Below are positions 25,766 to 34,011 of a stretch of DNA of 39,756 nucleotides, piece after piece. This DNA is from an uncultured bacterium (lineage in GTDB: Bacteria; Desulfobacterota; GWC2-55-46). Position 1 is the stretch's first letter. Each line of letters begins with the position of its first letter. Under the pieces are notes generated by a model. The model was not told the DNA's origin. It searched no databases and saw nothing but the letters and a program-made list of their open reading frames with translations. A program made the translations under genes and the position numbers. The DNA lies in the NCBI GenBank assembly GCA_905339405.1, contig CAJPGC010000054.1, forward strand, positions 1-39,756. Reading direction: 5' to 3'.

Positions 25766-26813
25766 ATGGAACGCTCCGGCAACGGCAGGAGAAGGACGAG
25801 GGCTGACCAGCTGCAGGCGGGCAAGCTGCCCATGGGGCTCCTCGACCGCCTCCTGAAGAAGTACGCCCTGCCAGCTCCGGGAGTTATCGTCGGCCCATCC
25901 ATCGGCATAGACTCTGCAGTCATCAAAATCGGCAGCACCCTTCTTGCAGCCAAATCAGACCCCGTCACATTCGTCTCGGAGAACATCGGCGCGTACGCCG
26001 TCCATGTCAACGCCAACGACATCGCCGTAATGGGAGGCGCACCGAAGTGGTTTCTCGCCGCCATCCTGCTTCCAGCGGGCAAGGCCACACCGAAAACCGC
26101 CGAGAGAATCTTCGCCCAGGTGAGCGCGGCCTGCGAGGAGGTCGGCGCGGCCCTTTGCGGCGGGCATACCGAGGTGACCCCGGGTATAAACAGGCCCCTT
26201 GTGGCTGGCCATATGCTCGGCACGCTCCTTGTGAAAAAACCAATCACTTCCGCAGGGGCGCGTCCGGGGGACGTCCTGATACTCACGAAAGGCATCGCCA
26301 TAGAGGCAACGAGCGTCATCGCGAGGGAGTTCAAAAGCGAGCTCAAAGGCTCGTTCTCCGGCGTCTTCCTCAGGCGGTGCGCAAACTACTTCAGAAAGCC
26401 AGGCATAAGCGTCGTGAAGGACGCCCTGGCAGCCCTTGAGAACGGCCCGGTAAACGCCATGCACGACCCCGACCGAGGGCGGCCTTTCAACAGCCCTCTA
26501 CGAGCTCTCGGCGGCCTCAGGCTGCTCCGTCACCGTCGATGAAGACATGATAACGGTGCTCCCGGAATCAAGGGCCCTGTGCGGACATTTCGGCATAGAC
26601 CCGCTCGGCGCAATCTCCTCGGGCGCACTCCTTATCTCAGCCCCGGAGAGACGCGCGGCGAAAATAACCGGCGCTCTCCGGGAAGCAGGTATACAGTCCG
26701 CAATCATTGGGAGGGTGGGGCCGAAAGGGCGCTCCGTCAGGATGACAGCAGGAGGAAAGTCGAAAAAACTCAAGTATTTCGAGCGGGACGAGCTGACCAA
26801 AATCTTGTTATAA
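25766..26813 (+). pseudogene. AIR synthase/HypE-like protein, single-base frameshift
   Basis: PurM/HypE superfamily protein, interrupted. Frame one (25766 to about 26470) carries GPSIGIDSAVIKIG, the ATP-binding AVHVNANDIAVMGG, and CGGHTEVTPGI. Near 26467-26470 a CCCC run throws it out of frame, giving an unrelated tail to 26542. Dropping one C restores DPTEGGLSTALYELSAAS, the canonical continuation, and the frame then runs intact to TAA 26811-26813 (349 residues in all). Both halves are well conserved, so the lesion is recent or a sequence error. The ligand is unknown: hydrogenase maturation is not supported, as no hyp or hydrogenase gene is near. It follows the FBP gene by 10 bases. Confidence 0.85.
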
Positions 26814-26833
26814 TGAGATTGAGGAGGCTCGAT

Positions 26834-27367
26834 ATGCCAAAGAAAACAGGAAAAGGACTTCTTGAAAGGGCCCCGCACATCGTAAGGAGAAAAAGCATCG
26901 ACCCGGAAGGGTCTGACCCGTATCTCAACAAGGACGCTCCGGACGATATGGCCCTTTGCAGAAGATGCGGGGCTGTGTATCATGAAAAAAGATGGTATAA
27001 GAGAGAAGACCTGCCCGGCAAGCTGGCCGGCTCCCCGAACACCGCGCTGGTCTTTTGCCCCGGCTGCCAGAAGGTAAGGGACAAATACGCCGAAGGGTAC
27101 CTGTCGATAGAAGGCCAGTTCGTCGAGGAGCACGCAGATGAGATAATGAACGTCATCGAGAACAAGGAAGGCCTGCAGGCCTACATAAACCCGCTTGAGC
27201 AGATAGTCGAAATCAAACGCTTCGACGGCCACATCGAGGTGCAGACTACTACTGAAAAGCTCGCGCAAAGGATCGGGCAGATACTCCAGAAGGCGTTCAG
27301 CGGCGAGCTGGTGTACAAATGGAGCAAAGACAAGAGTCTCGCCAGGATAATCTGGACGAGAGATTAA
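26834..27367 (+). CDS. NMD3-like zinc protein (BCAM0308 family)
   Basis: Protein of 177 residues with two Cys pairs (CRRCGAVYHEKRW about 37-49 and FCPGCQKVRD about 74-83) forming a zinc ribbon. An alpha/beta domain follows (LSIEGQFVEEHADEIMNVIE, then VEIKRFDGHIEVQTTTEKLAQRIG). This matches bacterial relatives of the archaeal/eukaryal 60S export adaptor NMD3. Its role in bacteria is not established; RNA or ribosome binding is the family expectation. GAGGAGG precedes ATG 26834. It lies 20 bases behind the frameshifted gene. Confidence 0.8.
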   Translation: MPKKTGKGLLERAPHIVRRKSIDPEGSDPYLNKDAPDDMALCRRCGAVYHEKRWYKREDLPGKLAGSPNTALVFCPGCQKVRDKYAEGYLSIEGQFVEEHADEIMNVIENKEGLQAYINPLEQIVEIKRFDGHIEVQTTTEKLAQRIGQILQKAFSGELVYKWSKDKSLARIIWTRD

Positions 27368-27409
27368 AGGCCGCAACGGCCAAATAACCGAAAGGAAGTT
27401 TACGAACAG

Positions 27410-28420
27410 ATGTTTGAAGCGCAATTGTACGAAAAGGCGGCAAAAAAGAGCGTCGACTGCCGCCTTTGCTCTTTCCGCTGCCATATTCCGGACGGACGGC
27501 GCGGCATATGCGGGGTAAGAGAAAACAAGGGAGGCACTCTATACACCCATACTTGGGGCCGCCTCGTGGCGGAGAACATAGACCCCATAGAAAAAAAGCC
27601 GCTCTTCCACTTCCTGCCGTCTTCCCGCTCCTTTTCGGTGGCGGCCGCGGGCTGCAACTTCAAATGCCTCAACTGCCAGAACTCGGATATCTCGCAGGCG
27701 CCGAGGGAGGGCGGCTTGGTCGGCGGCGAAGAGGTCTCTCCAGAGGAGATAGCAGCCGAAGCTTATGAAACTGGGTGCGAGTCGATCTCGTATACCTATA
27801 CCGAGCCGACCATCTTCTTCGAGTACGCGCATGACATAGGCGTGCTCGCGAAGGAAAAGGGTCTAAAGAACGTATTCGTGACGAACGGGTACATGACGCC
27901 CGAGTGCCTCAATGCACTAGATGGGGTGCTGGACGCCGCGAACGTGGACATAAAATCCTTCAGCGACTCGTTTTACAGGAAGGTATGCGGGGCTACCCTC
28001 GCTCCTGTGCTCGAAAGCGTCGAGAACATGAGGCGTATGGGCGTATGGGTCGAGCTTACGACCCTCGTCATCCCTACCCTCAACGACAGCGAGGAGGAGC
28101 TGAGGGCGCTGGCGAAGTGGATTTACAGGACCGACAAGACAATGCCGTGGCACCTGAGCGCCTTCCACCCGGCCTACAAAATGTTGGACATCGGCCCGAC
28201 TCCGGTTGAAACCCTCGAGAGGGCCAGGGAGATAGGCCTTGAGGAGGGCCTGAGGTACGTCTACACGGGGAACGTCCCCGGCAACAGGGGCGAGTCGACC
28301 TATTGTTGGAACTGCTCCGCCTTGCTCATCGAAAGGCGCGGCTTCATGGTGAAAAAGAACGCTGTCGCGGACTCCAGGTGCCCTTCATGCGGCTCTGCGA
28401 TAGACGGGGTAGGGCTTTAG
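27410..28420 (+). CDS. amrS: AmmeMemoRadiSam system radical SAM enzyme
   Basis: Radical SAM protein of 336 residues. The cluster motif is C82-NFK-C86-LN-C89, preceded by an N-terminal Cys set (CRLCSFRC, GICGVREN) characteristic of AmrS. The core TIM-barrel strands are visible (GCESISYTYTEPTIFFEY, NVFVTNGYMTPE, NVDIKSF, LTTLVIPTLNDSE). A C-terminal zinc-ribbon-like pair closes it (CWNCSAL, CPSCG). The AmmeMemoRadiSam system also has AMMECR1 and Memo partners; neither is in the window, so here AmrS stands apart. GGAAG lies upstream of ATG 27410. Confidence 0.93.
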   Translation: MFEAQLYEKAAKKSVDCRLCSFRCHIPDGRRGICGVRENKGGTLYTHTWGRLVAENIDPIEKKPLFHFLPSSRSFSVAAAGCNFKCLNCQNSDISQAPREGGLVGGEEVSPEEIAAEAYETGCESISYTYTEPTIFFEYAHDIGVLAKEKGLKNVFVTNGYMTPECLNALDGVLDAANVDIKSFSDSFYRKVCGATLAPVLESVENMRRMGVWVELTTLVIPTLNDSEEELRALAKWIYRTDKTMPWHLSAFHPAYKMLDIGPTPVETLERAREIGLEEGLRYVYTGNVPGNRGESTYCWNCSALLIERRGFMVKKNAVADSRCPSCGSAIDGVGL

Positions 28421-28471
28421 AACTATACTTCATTATAGCGGCATTGAAGTCACCTCAAAGGAGGGTTTACC

Positions 28472-28780
28472 ATGCTTGCTACTTTCAATATTATCCCCAT
28501 CGGTTCCGGCGAATCAATGGGGGACCAGATAGCGGCCGTCCTCAAGATAGTCGACGAGAGCGGGCTCCCGTACAAGGCCAACGCGATGTCGACGGTCGTG
28601 GAAGGCGGATGGGACGAGATAAACGGCCTCGTGAAGCGCTGTCATGAAGAGGTCCTGAAAAAAAGCCCGCGTGTCGTGGTGAACATCCAGCTGGACGTAA
28701 GGCCTGCCAAGCCGAAGGAGAGGATTACCGAGAAGCTCAAGAGCGTGGAGAAACGGCTCGGCAAAGAGGTAAAGAAATAA
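28472..28780 (+). CDS. MTH1187 family thiamine-binding protein
   Basis: Protein of 102 residues with the ferredoxin-like fold of the MTH1187/YkoF family: [25 protein letters not shown], then [20 protein letters not shown], and [14 protein letters not shown]. Family members bind thiamine or its precursors in the cytoplasm. No thiamine gene or TPP riboswitch was seen nearby. AAAGGAGG lies before ATG 28472. Its TAA stop (28778-28780) overlaps the inferred first codon of rtcA. Confidence 0.92.
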   Translation: MLATFNIIPIGSGESMGDQIAAVLKIVDESGLPYKANAMSTVVEGGWDEINGLVKRCHEEVLKKSPRVVVNIQLDVRPAKPKERITEKLKSVEKRLGKEVKK

Positions 28781-29826
28781 TCGAGCTCGACGGCAGCTTC
28801 GGCGAGGGAGGCGGCCAGATACTGAGGACCGCGCTCACCCTGGCCTCGCTCACGGGCTTGCCCTTCAGGATATACAACCTGAGGTCAAGACGAAAACGCC
28901 CGGGCCTGAGGCCCCAGCACGCGCTCTCGGCCAGGGCCGCAGCCCAGGTGACAAAGGGCAGCCTCGAAGGCTGCGTCGAGGGCTCACGGACTCTCACATA
29001 CCTGCCCGGCAAAATAAAATCGGGCAGGTATTTTTTTGACTGCGGCACAGCCGGTTCACTCTCCCTCGTCTTCCAGACCATACTCGCCCCGCTCGCGTTC
29101 TCGGAGGCAAACTCTTCCGTGACATTTAAGGGCGGCACCCATGTACCCTGGAGCCCGCCAACCTGTTACATCGAGGAGGTCTTCCTACCGCTTCTTTCAC
29201 CCATTGGCCTTGCGGCCGGTTTTTCGACCGTCTCGAGAGGATATTACCCGGCTGGAGGAGGAGAGGCCAGCGCACAGATAAAACCGGTAAAGGCACCACT
29301 TGCGCCTTTCATCATTACCGGCCGAGGCAAGCTCGTAAGAGTGCGCGTCACTTCGGCCGTGTCGAACCTGCCCCTTTCAATAGCGGAAAGGCAACTCAAT
29401 AGCGCCTCAGAGCTCCTTTCAAACTTCCCTGTTGAAACCGTACTTACCGAAGCCCCATCACCCGGCAGAGGCACATCCGTTTTCATCCTGGCCGAGTTTG
29501 AAAATTCGAGGGCAGGCTTTTCCGCCCTCGGCGCGCCCGTCAAAAGGGCCGAAGCCGTCGGCGTAGAGGCGGCCATGGCTTTTCTCGAGTACATGGGAAA
29601 AGAGGGTGCGCTCGACCCGCATCTTTCAGACCAGGCGCTCATCTATATGGCTCTTGCCGGAGGCGAGTCCTCCTTTACCACCACGGAGATAACAGGCCAC
29701 CTCCTGACCAACGTCCATGTCATCGAAAAATTCCTCCCGGTAAAGTTCAGCGTCGAAGGCCCGGCAGGCTTTGAAGGCTCCGTGGCGGTCAGGGGAGCCG
29801 GGTTCGAGAAAAGGTTTTCGGGCTGA
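28777..29826 (+). CDS. rtcA: RNA 3'-terminal phosphate cyclase RtcA, ATA start
   Basis: Cyclase that converts RNA 3'-phosphates to 2',3'-cyclic phosphates using ATP; about 349 residues. The N terminus [20 protein letters not shown] is canonical and begins at 28780. Next come [19 protein letters not shown] and GYYPAGGGE, and the nucleotidyl-accepting His lies in [15 protein letters not shown]. No ATG, GTG or TTG exists between the in-frame TGA at 28645 and TTG 28858, which would delete the GEGGGQ loop. The codon where ATG is expected (28777) is ATA, overlapping the preceding TAA. A single G-to-A change in an ancestral ATGA overlap explains it. No RtcB or RtcR is in the window. Confidence 0.88.
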   Translation: MIELDGSFGEGGGQILRTALTLASLTGLPFRIYNLRSRRKRPGLRPQHALSARAAAQVTKGSLEGCVEGSRTLTYLPGKIKSGRYFFDCGTAGSLSLVFQTILAPLAFSEANSSVTFKGGTHVPWSPPTCYIEEVFLPLLSPIGLAAGFSTVSRGYYPAGGGEASAQIKPVKAPLAPFIITGRGKLVRVRVTSAVSNLPLSIAERQLNSASELLSNFPVETVLTEAPSPGRGTSVFILAEFENSRAGFSALGAPVKRAEAVGVEAAMAFLEYMGKEGALDPHLSDQALIYMALAGGESSFTTTEITGHLLTNVHVIEKFLPVKFSVEGPAGFEGSVAVRGAGFEKRFSG

Positions 29827-29846
29827 AATTCATTGCGGGATTTGTT

Positions 29847-30464
29847 ATGCTGGAGGAGATGGATCTTTTCGACCTCATGCTGAAGACGCTAGAGCCTTTT
29901 TTCCTGGCCTTCATCCCGCTCTTCGTGGCGATGGAGCCCATAGGGCTCATCCCTGTCTACGCTTCTTTGACCTCGAAGATGGACAGGCACCAGAAAAGGA
30001 GCGTCCTCCTCCATTCGACTGTAACCGCCGCCGCAATTACCCTCGCCTTTCTCCTGGTCGGCAGGGCCGTATTCCTTCTGCTCGGCATAACGCTCCCTGA
30101 CTTCCAGATAGCCGGAGGACTTATCCTCCTTTCAATCGCCATAGTCGACATAGTCTCCACGGCCAGGTTCGCCCCGCTTGCGCCCATGCCCGGGGTTGGC
30201 GTCGTCCCCATTGGCACGCCGCTCATTGCCGGGCCAGCCGCGCTCACTACCCTTCTCATGCTGAGCGAGCTTTACGGCTTCACCGTCACTCTAATAGCCC
30301 TGCTCGTGAACCTCTTTATCGTATGGGCAACTTTTCTTTCGGCAGACGCGATAATAGACTACATAGGAGAGAAGGGCGCGATGGCCGCCTCGAAGGTCAT
30401 CTCATTGCTCCTGGCCGCCATCGCGGTGATGATGATACGAAGGGGCATAGAAGGCATGCTCTGA
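29847..30464 (+). CDS. MarC family integral membrane protein
   Basis: Protein of 205 residues with six predicted membrane helices. Marks of the MarC/YhgN family are FLAFIPLFVAMEPIGLIPVY (about 16-35), GITLPDFQIAGGLILLSIAI, and PIGTPLIAGPAALTTLL. Its transported substrate is not established; the older link with multiple antibiotic resistance in Escherichia coli was not confirmed. Two starts are possible (ATG 29847 or ATG 29859); the first keeps better spacing. It lies 20 bases behind rtcA and is the last gene of the operon. Confidence 0.9.
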   Translation: MLEEMDLFDLMLKTLEPFFLAFIPLFVAMEPIGLIPVYASLTSKMDRHQKRSVLLHSTVTAAAITLAFLLVGRAVFLLLGITLPDFQIAGGLILLSIAIVDIVSTARFAPLAPMPGVGVVPIGTPLIAGPAALTTLLMLSELYGFTVTLIALLVNLFIVWATFLSADAIIDYIGEKGAMAASKVISLLLAAIAVMMIRRGIEGML

Positions 30465-30592
30465 TTCTACCGGGGCTGATATTGGTCATGGAAAAAAACT
30501 GAAAAGCAGGTTATCATTCGGGCGTAAAATGAAACTAATAGCTATTTTTTCTTCTGAAAAAAGAGCAATTTTCCCAGGAGGCTTTCTGTAAG

Positions 30593-31066
30593 ATGATCCT
30601 CAAATTAGCGCTATTACTGCATATAATCTCGGCCATCTTCTGGGTAGGCGGCATGCTCTTCCTCGTTCTCGTCGTGGCCCCCTACCTGAAGACGATATCC
30701 GACCCGAAGGCCAAGTCCCAGATATACCAGGTCGTCGGAAAGCAGTACAGGTTCTGGGGTTGGGTTGCGATAATAACCCTTCTCATAACCGGCCCGGTGA
30801 TGCTCCATTACCTCTACGCGATGCCGTTCTCGGCCCTCTTTGACCCGGCGTTCCACGGAACTGGCTTCGGCAAGGCTGTCATCGGCAAGATAACGCTCGT
30901 GACCATAATTGTCATAAGCGCCCTGGTGCACGACTTCTGGATAGGGCCCAAGGCGAGGAACTCGCCGAGGCATTCGCAGATAGCGAGGATCTTCGGCAGG
31001 GCAAACCTCCTGGTGGCCCTCTTGATAGTGCTCTTCGCCGTCTTCATAAGGGCCGGCGGGATTTAA
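30593..31066 (+). CDS. CopD family membrane protein
   Basis: Protein of 157 residues with four membrane helices. The first carries LLHIISAIFWVGGMLF, the CopD-type His/Trp-Gly pattern; others lie at about 55-75, 97-116 and 134-153. Relatives are linked to copper handling or haem-binding membrane domains; no copper gene is adjacent, so the substrate is open. AGGAGG lies 12 bases before the ATG, a little far. It is followed after 3 bases by a methyltransferase gene. Confidence 0.75.
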   Translation: MILKLALLLHIISAIFWVGGMLFLVLVVAPYLKTISDPKAKSQIYQVVGKQYRFWGWVAIITLLITGPVMLHYLYAMPFSALFDPAFHGTGFGKAVIGKITLVTIIVISALVHDFWIGPKARNSPRHSQIARIFGRANLLVALLIVLFAVFIRAGGI

Positions 31067-31069
31067 AAG

Positions 31070-31639
31070 ATGCACAAATTCAACCCGGAACATTTAGAGC
31101 GCCTCATGAGCGAGGAACGCGAAAAGGAGCTCTCCCCCGAGAAGATATTGCGGGAGGCGGGCCTGAAGCCAGGCCAGATATTCGCGGACATAGGCGCTGG
31201 CCCCGGCTTTTTCACGATCCCCGCGGCCAGGATAATCGGCCCATCGGCTATCGCCTTTGCCGTGGACACGCAGGCGGAGATGCTCATCGACCTGCGCGAC
31301 CGGCGCAACCCTCCCGACAACGTCATCCTCATGAAGTCAGAGGAGTACGAGATACCCATCGGCGACTTCGAAGCCGACTTCATTCTCCTTGCCTACGTAC
31401 TCCACGAAACGCCCGACAAAGTACGCCTGCTCCGCGAAATAAAGCGCGTTATGAAGCCCGGGGCTACCCTTCTCGTGCTCGACTGGACGAAAAAGGCGGA
31501 AGAGAAGGGGCCGCCGCTTGAAGAGCGCATATCCGACAAGGAGGCCCGCGCCTTTGTCGAGGAAGCGGGTTTCGACGTGGTCCAGCTCTCTCCCCTCAAT
31601 ACTTCTCACTACAGGATAATCGCCAGAAGACCTGCCTGA
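31070..31639 (+). CDS. Class I SAM-dependent methyltransferase (UbiE-like)
   Basis: Protein of 189 residues. SAM-binding motif I is FADIGAGPGFFTIPAA (about 38-53), followed by AVDTQAEM, ADFILLAYVLHET (motif II region), and MKPGATLLVLDW (motif III). The acceptor is unknown; short proteins of this type often resemble UbiE or ArsM-like enzymes but lack extra domains here. It begins 3 bases after the CopD-like gene and ends 13 before the macrodomain gene, so the three form an operon. Confidence 0.88.
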   Translation: MHKFNPEHLERLMSEEREKELSPEKILREAGLKPGQIFADIGAGPGFFTIPAARIIGPSAIAFAVDTQAEMLIDLRDRRNPPDNVILMKSEEYEIPIGDFEADFILLAYVLHETPDKVRLLREIKRVMKPGATLLVLDWTKKAEEKGPPLEERISDKEARAFVEEAGFDVVQLSPLNTSHYRIIARRPA

Positions 31640-31652
31640 CAGGAGGCGGCCG

Positions 31653-32198
31653 ATGGAAGCGAAAGTCAACAGCACGACGATATCTCTGGTGCGGGGCGAC
31701 ATAACCCTCGAAGAGACCGACGCGATCGTGAATGCCGCGAACTCGGCCCTCGCCGGAGGAGGCGGAGTAGACGGTGCGATACACCGCGCCGGCGGGCCAG
31801 CGATAATGGAAGAGTGCGGGAAGATAGGCGGCTGCCCCACCGGGAGCGCGGTCATCACCACCGGAGGCAACCTCAAGGCAAGTTTCGTCATCCACACGGT
31901 CGGCCCGATCTACAGGGGCGGCAGTTACGGCGAGCCCGGCCTCCTCAAAAGCGCCTATGCCTCGAGCCTTTCCCTGGCCATCAAAAAAGGGCTCAAATCC
32001 ATCTCATTCCCTTCAATCAGCACCGGGGTCTACGGATACCCAATAGAAGAGGCTTCGACGATAGCCGTTTCAACGGTCATCGAGTTCGTCAGGCAGAACG
32101 AGGGCCTCGACCTCGTCAGGTTCGTCCTTTTCTCGGAAAGGGACCTGGCCGCCTACTCCGGCGCTCTCCGGAAAAACCTCCAATCGCCCTCTCCTTGA
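31653..32198 (+). CDS. Macrodomain protein (O-acetyl-ADP-ribose deacetylase-like)
   Basis: Single macrodomain of 181 residues. The ADP-ribose pocket is clear: VRGDITLEETDAIVNAANS (about 13-31), GGGGVDGAIHRAGG, and SISTGVYGYP. These are the marks of MacroD/YmdB-type hydrolases that remove ADP-ribose or O-acetyl groups. AGGAGG lies 6 bases before the ATG. No ADP-ribosyltransferase or sirtuin is in the window. It is the third gene of the CopD-like/methyltransferase unit. The promoter of the next gene overlaps its stop codon. Confidence 0.95.
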   Translation: MEAKVNSTTISLVRGDITLEETDAIVNAANSALAGGGGVDGAIHRAGGPAIMEECGKIGGCPTGSAVITTGGNLKASFVIHTVGPIYRGGSYGEPGLLKSAYASSLSLAIKKGLKSISFPSISTGVYGYPIEEASTIAVSTVIEFVRQNEGLDLVRFVLFSERDLAAYSGALRKNLQSPSP

Positions 32199-32223
32199 CA
32201 GTTTTCCCCAAAAGACATAAAAT
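32195..32223 (+). promoter_or_regulatory. Sigma-70 promoter of the first rhodanese gene
   Basis: Perfect TTGACA (32195-32200), 17-base spacer, TAAAAT (32218-32223). The -35 hexamer overlaps the macrodomain stop codon. Confidence 0.75.
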
Positions 32224-32268
32224 CCAAGTAGATGATATTGATTTTCATTTTCGTTAATGGAGGCGGTC

Positions 32269-32700
32269 ATGGACGAGTATGAATCGACAGTCCCGGTAAC
32301 GCGCGAATCGTTCAACGAGGAAAACGACATAGCCATCTTCATGGGGCCCATCACTTCCATGTACGACAGGATAAAAGCGCAAGAGCTCAAGACCCTCATG
32401 AAAAGCGGCCGCAAGCTCTCGATAATCGACGTAAGGACGCCGGAGGAATACAGGAGCGGGCACATCTGCGGGGCCGCAGAAGTCCCGGTCGAGTCGATAG
32501 AAGAGATGGTGCAGGGCCTGGACACCGAAAGGCTCATCGTCGTCTATTGCGGAGCCCCCATGAGCGCGGAAGGGGTTGTAGCGGCGGACAAGCTCCACAC
32601 GCTCTCTTTCCACAACGTCCTCGTGCTCGACGGAGGGCTTTCGGTCTGGAAAAAAGAAGGCGGCTGCCTCGAGCTGGAAACCTCTCCAGCCCTTCATTGA
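32269..32700 (+). CDS. Rhodanese-like sulfurtransferase, first of two
   Basis: Single rhodanese domain with an N-terminal extension, 143 residues. IIDVRTPEEYRSGHICGAAEVP (about 52-73) is the structural signature. The active-site Cys is C94 in VVYCGAPMSAEG, and the C-terminal NVLVLDGGLSVWKKEGG is typical. The loop is unusual, lacking the common Arg of CxxGxR. ATG 32269 is chosen because GGAGG lies 5 bases before it; an ATG 12 bases upstream is also in frame. It is probably cytoplasmic and moves sulfane sulfur to an unknown acceptor. Confidence 0.87.
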   Translation: MDEYESTVPVTRESFNEENDIAIFMGPITSMYDRIKAQELKTLMKSGRKLSIIDVRTPEEYRSGHICGAAEVPVESIEEMVQGLDTERLIVVYCGAPMSAEGVVAADKLHTLSFHNVLVLDGGLSVWKKEGGCLELETSPALH

Positions 32701-32706
32701 CCCATG

Positions 32707-32735
32707 TTGAAGCTTCTCCGGATGGGCAGTATAGT
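32707..32735 (+). promoter_or_regulatory. Sigma-70 promoter of the second rhodanese gene
   Basis: TTGAAG (32707-32712), 17-base spacer, TATAGT (32730-32735). It lies just after the stop of the first rhodanese gene, so the two have separate promoters. Confidence 0.6.
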
Positions 32736-32800
32736 CTTATTAAGAGAGTTTAAAAACTCCAAATCCCGGGCTTTTCTACTTGCCTGGCAGGAGGTATTCA

Positions 32801-33148
32801 ATGATACGGGACATATCGCGCGAGGAACTCAAAGATATGATGGACGGAGGAGAGAGCTTCGTCCTCATTAACGTGCTCGACGCTGAAGATTTCGAGAACG
32901 AGCATATCTGCGGCTCGATAAACCTTCCTGTGGCTACAATAGCCAGGGACGCAGACGGTATACTGAACAGGAACGACACTGTCGTAGTACACTGCTCCGG
33001 CCCGGCGTGCACCGCGAGCCACATAGCCGCTGAAAAGCTCGAATCGCTGGGCTTCAGCGACATCTGGAGGTTCAAGGGCGGCATAGAGGAATGGAAAGCT
33101 GCCGGTTATTGCCTCGAAGGGATGGCCTACAAGGGTAAAGCGGCGTAA
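32801..33148 (+). CDS. Rhodanese-like sulfurtransferase, second of two
   Basis: Protein of 115 residues, a minimal rhodanese domain. FENEHICGSINLP and IWRFKGGIEEWKAAGY are the fold marks. The active loop is HCSGPACTAS, giving two Cys (C65, C70). The usual DVR triad reads NVL. AGGAGGT precedes ATG 32801; a longer frame from 32780 has no ribosome-binding site. It is a diverged paralogue of the gene at 32269 with a different active loop. Confidence 0.87.
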   Translation: MIRDISREELKDMMDGGESFVLINVLDAEDFENEHICGSINLPVATIARDADGILNRNDTVVVHCSGPACTASHIAAEKLESLGFSDIWRFKGGIEEWKAAGYCLEGMAYKGKAA

Positions 33149-33168
33149 ATTTGCCGCCCGTCAATCTG

Positions 33169-33215
33169 ACTCTCTCCCCTTCCCCCAGATAAGGGGAGAG
33201 AGTGTTTTTTGTTTT
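33169..33215 (+). terminator. Terminator between convergent genes
   Basis: ACTCTCTCCCCTT (33169-33181) pairs with AAGGGGAGAGAGT (33191-33203), followed by a T-rich tail. It ends the second rhodanese transcript just before the convergent ABC permease stop. Confidence 0.92.
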
Positions 33216-33216
33216 C

Positions 33217-34011
33217 CTACTCTCCCACCTTCGCCAGCAGCCCCTTTTCCTTGACCACCTTGAAGTTCCAGTAGAAGAAAAAGACCGAGAAGATGATATA
33301 CAGGACGTTGAGCCCGGCAGCCCACGCAAGCTCCCTTGCAGGGAAAGCCCCTCCTTCTATGACAATCCTCATGCCCTCGAAGACGTGCGCTGCCGGGACG
33401 AATTGCGCCACCGCCTTTAAAAACCAGGGCAGGACCGCTACCGGGTAGAAAACAGCCGATACGGGCTGAAAAAGTAGGGCTACTCCCCAGGCCAGCACCT
33501 CGGCTTCCTGCCCGAATCTCAATATGAGGGCGGTCGTGACTATGCCAACGGCCCAGCCCATGACGACGAGGTTCAGGACGAGCGGGACCAGGGCGAGCCC
33601 GATCTCGAATATGTTGAAACGGTACAGGAGGAGCGCGAGCGTCACCATTACTGTAGAGGTCAGTAGCAGCTTTATTATGCTGAGGAACAGGAGCGAGAGG
33701 ACGTACTCGGTCGCGCTCATGGGGCTTACGAATATATTGAGGAGGTTCCTCGACCAGACGTCCTCGAGGAACGAGACCGAAATGCCCTGTTGGCTCCTGA
33801 ACAGGATGTCCCAGAGGATGAGCGCACCCAGAAAGAAGGTCACGAACTGGGGCACAGCCCCGGACTGCCTGGAAAGGTAGACCGTGACGAACCCCCAGAC
33901 AAGCAGGTCGAGCACTGGCCAGTAGAAGACCTCCATGAGCCTCGGCATGCTCCGTTTGTATAGGTACAGATGGCGTACGGTGTAGGCCAGTATCCTCTGG
34001 AAACTCGTCAT
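33217..34011 (-). CDS. ABC-2 type transporter permease
   Basis: Integral membrane protein of 264 residues with six predicted helices and the ABC-2 layout: an N-terminal helix (VFYWPVLDLLVWGFVTVYLS), then FVTFFLGALILWDILF, and a coupling-helix region SFLEDVWSRNLLNIFVSP. The substrate is unknown. The ATG overlaps the stop of the ATPase gene by 4 bases (ATGA). It is last in a three-gene unit. Confidence 0.9.
   Translation of the reverse strand: MTSFQRILAYTVRHLYLYKRSMPRLMEVFYWPVLDLLVWGFVTVYLSRQSGAVPQFVTFFLGALILWDILFRSQQGISVSFLEDVWSRNLLNIFVSPMSATEYVLSLLFLSIIKLLLTSTVMVTLALLLYRFNIFEIGLALVPLVLNLVVMGWAVGIVTTALILRFGQEAEVLAWGVALLFQPVSAVFYPVAVLPWFLKAVAQFVPAAHVFEGMRIVIEGGAFPARELAWAAGLNVLYIIFSVFFFYWNFKVVKEKGLLAKVGE

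Noticed and set aside
28421-28471. TPP riboswitch before the thiamine-binding protein gene
   Set aside because: The gap is only 51 bases and lacks the conserved CTGAGA core.
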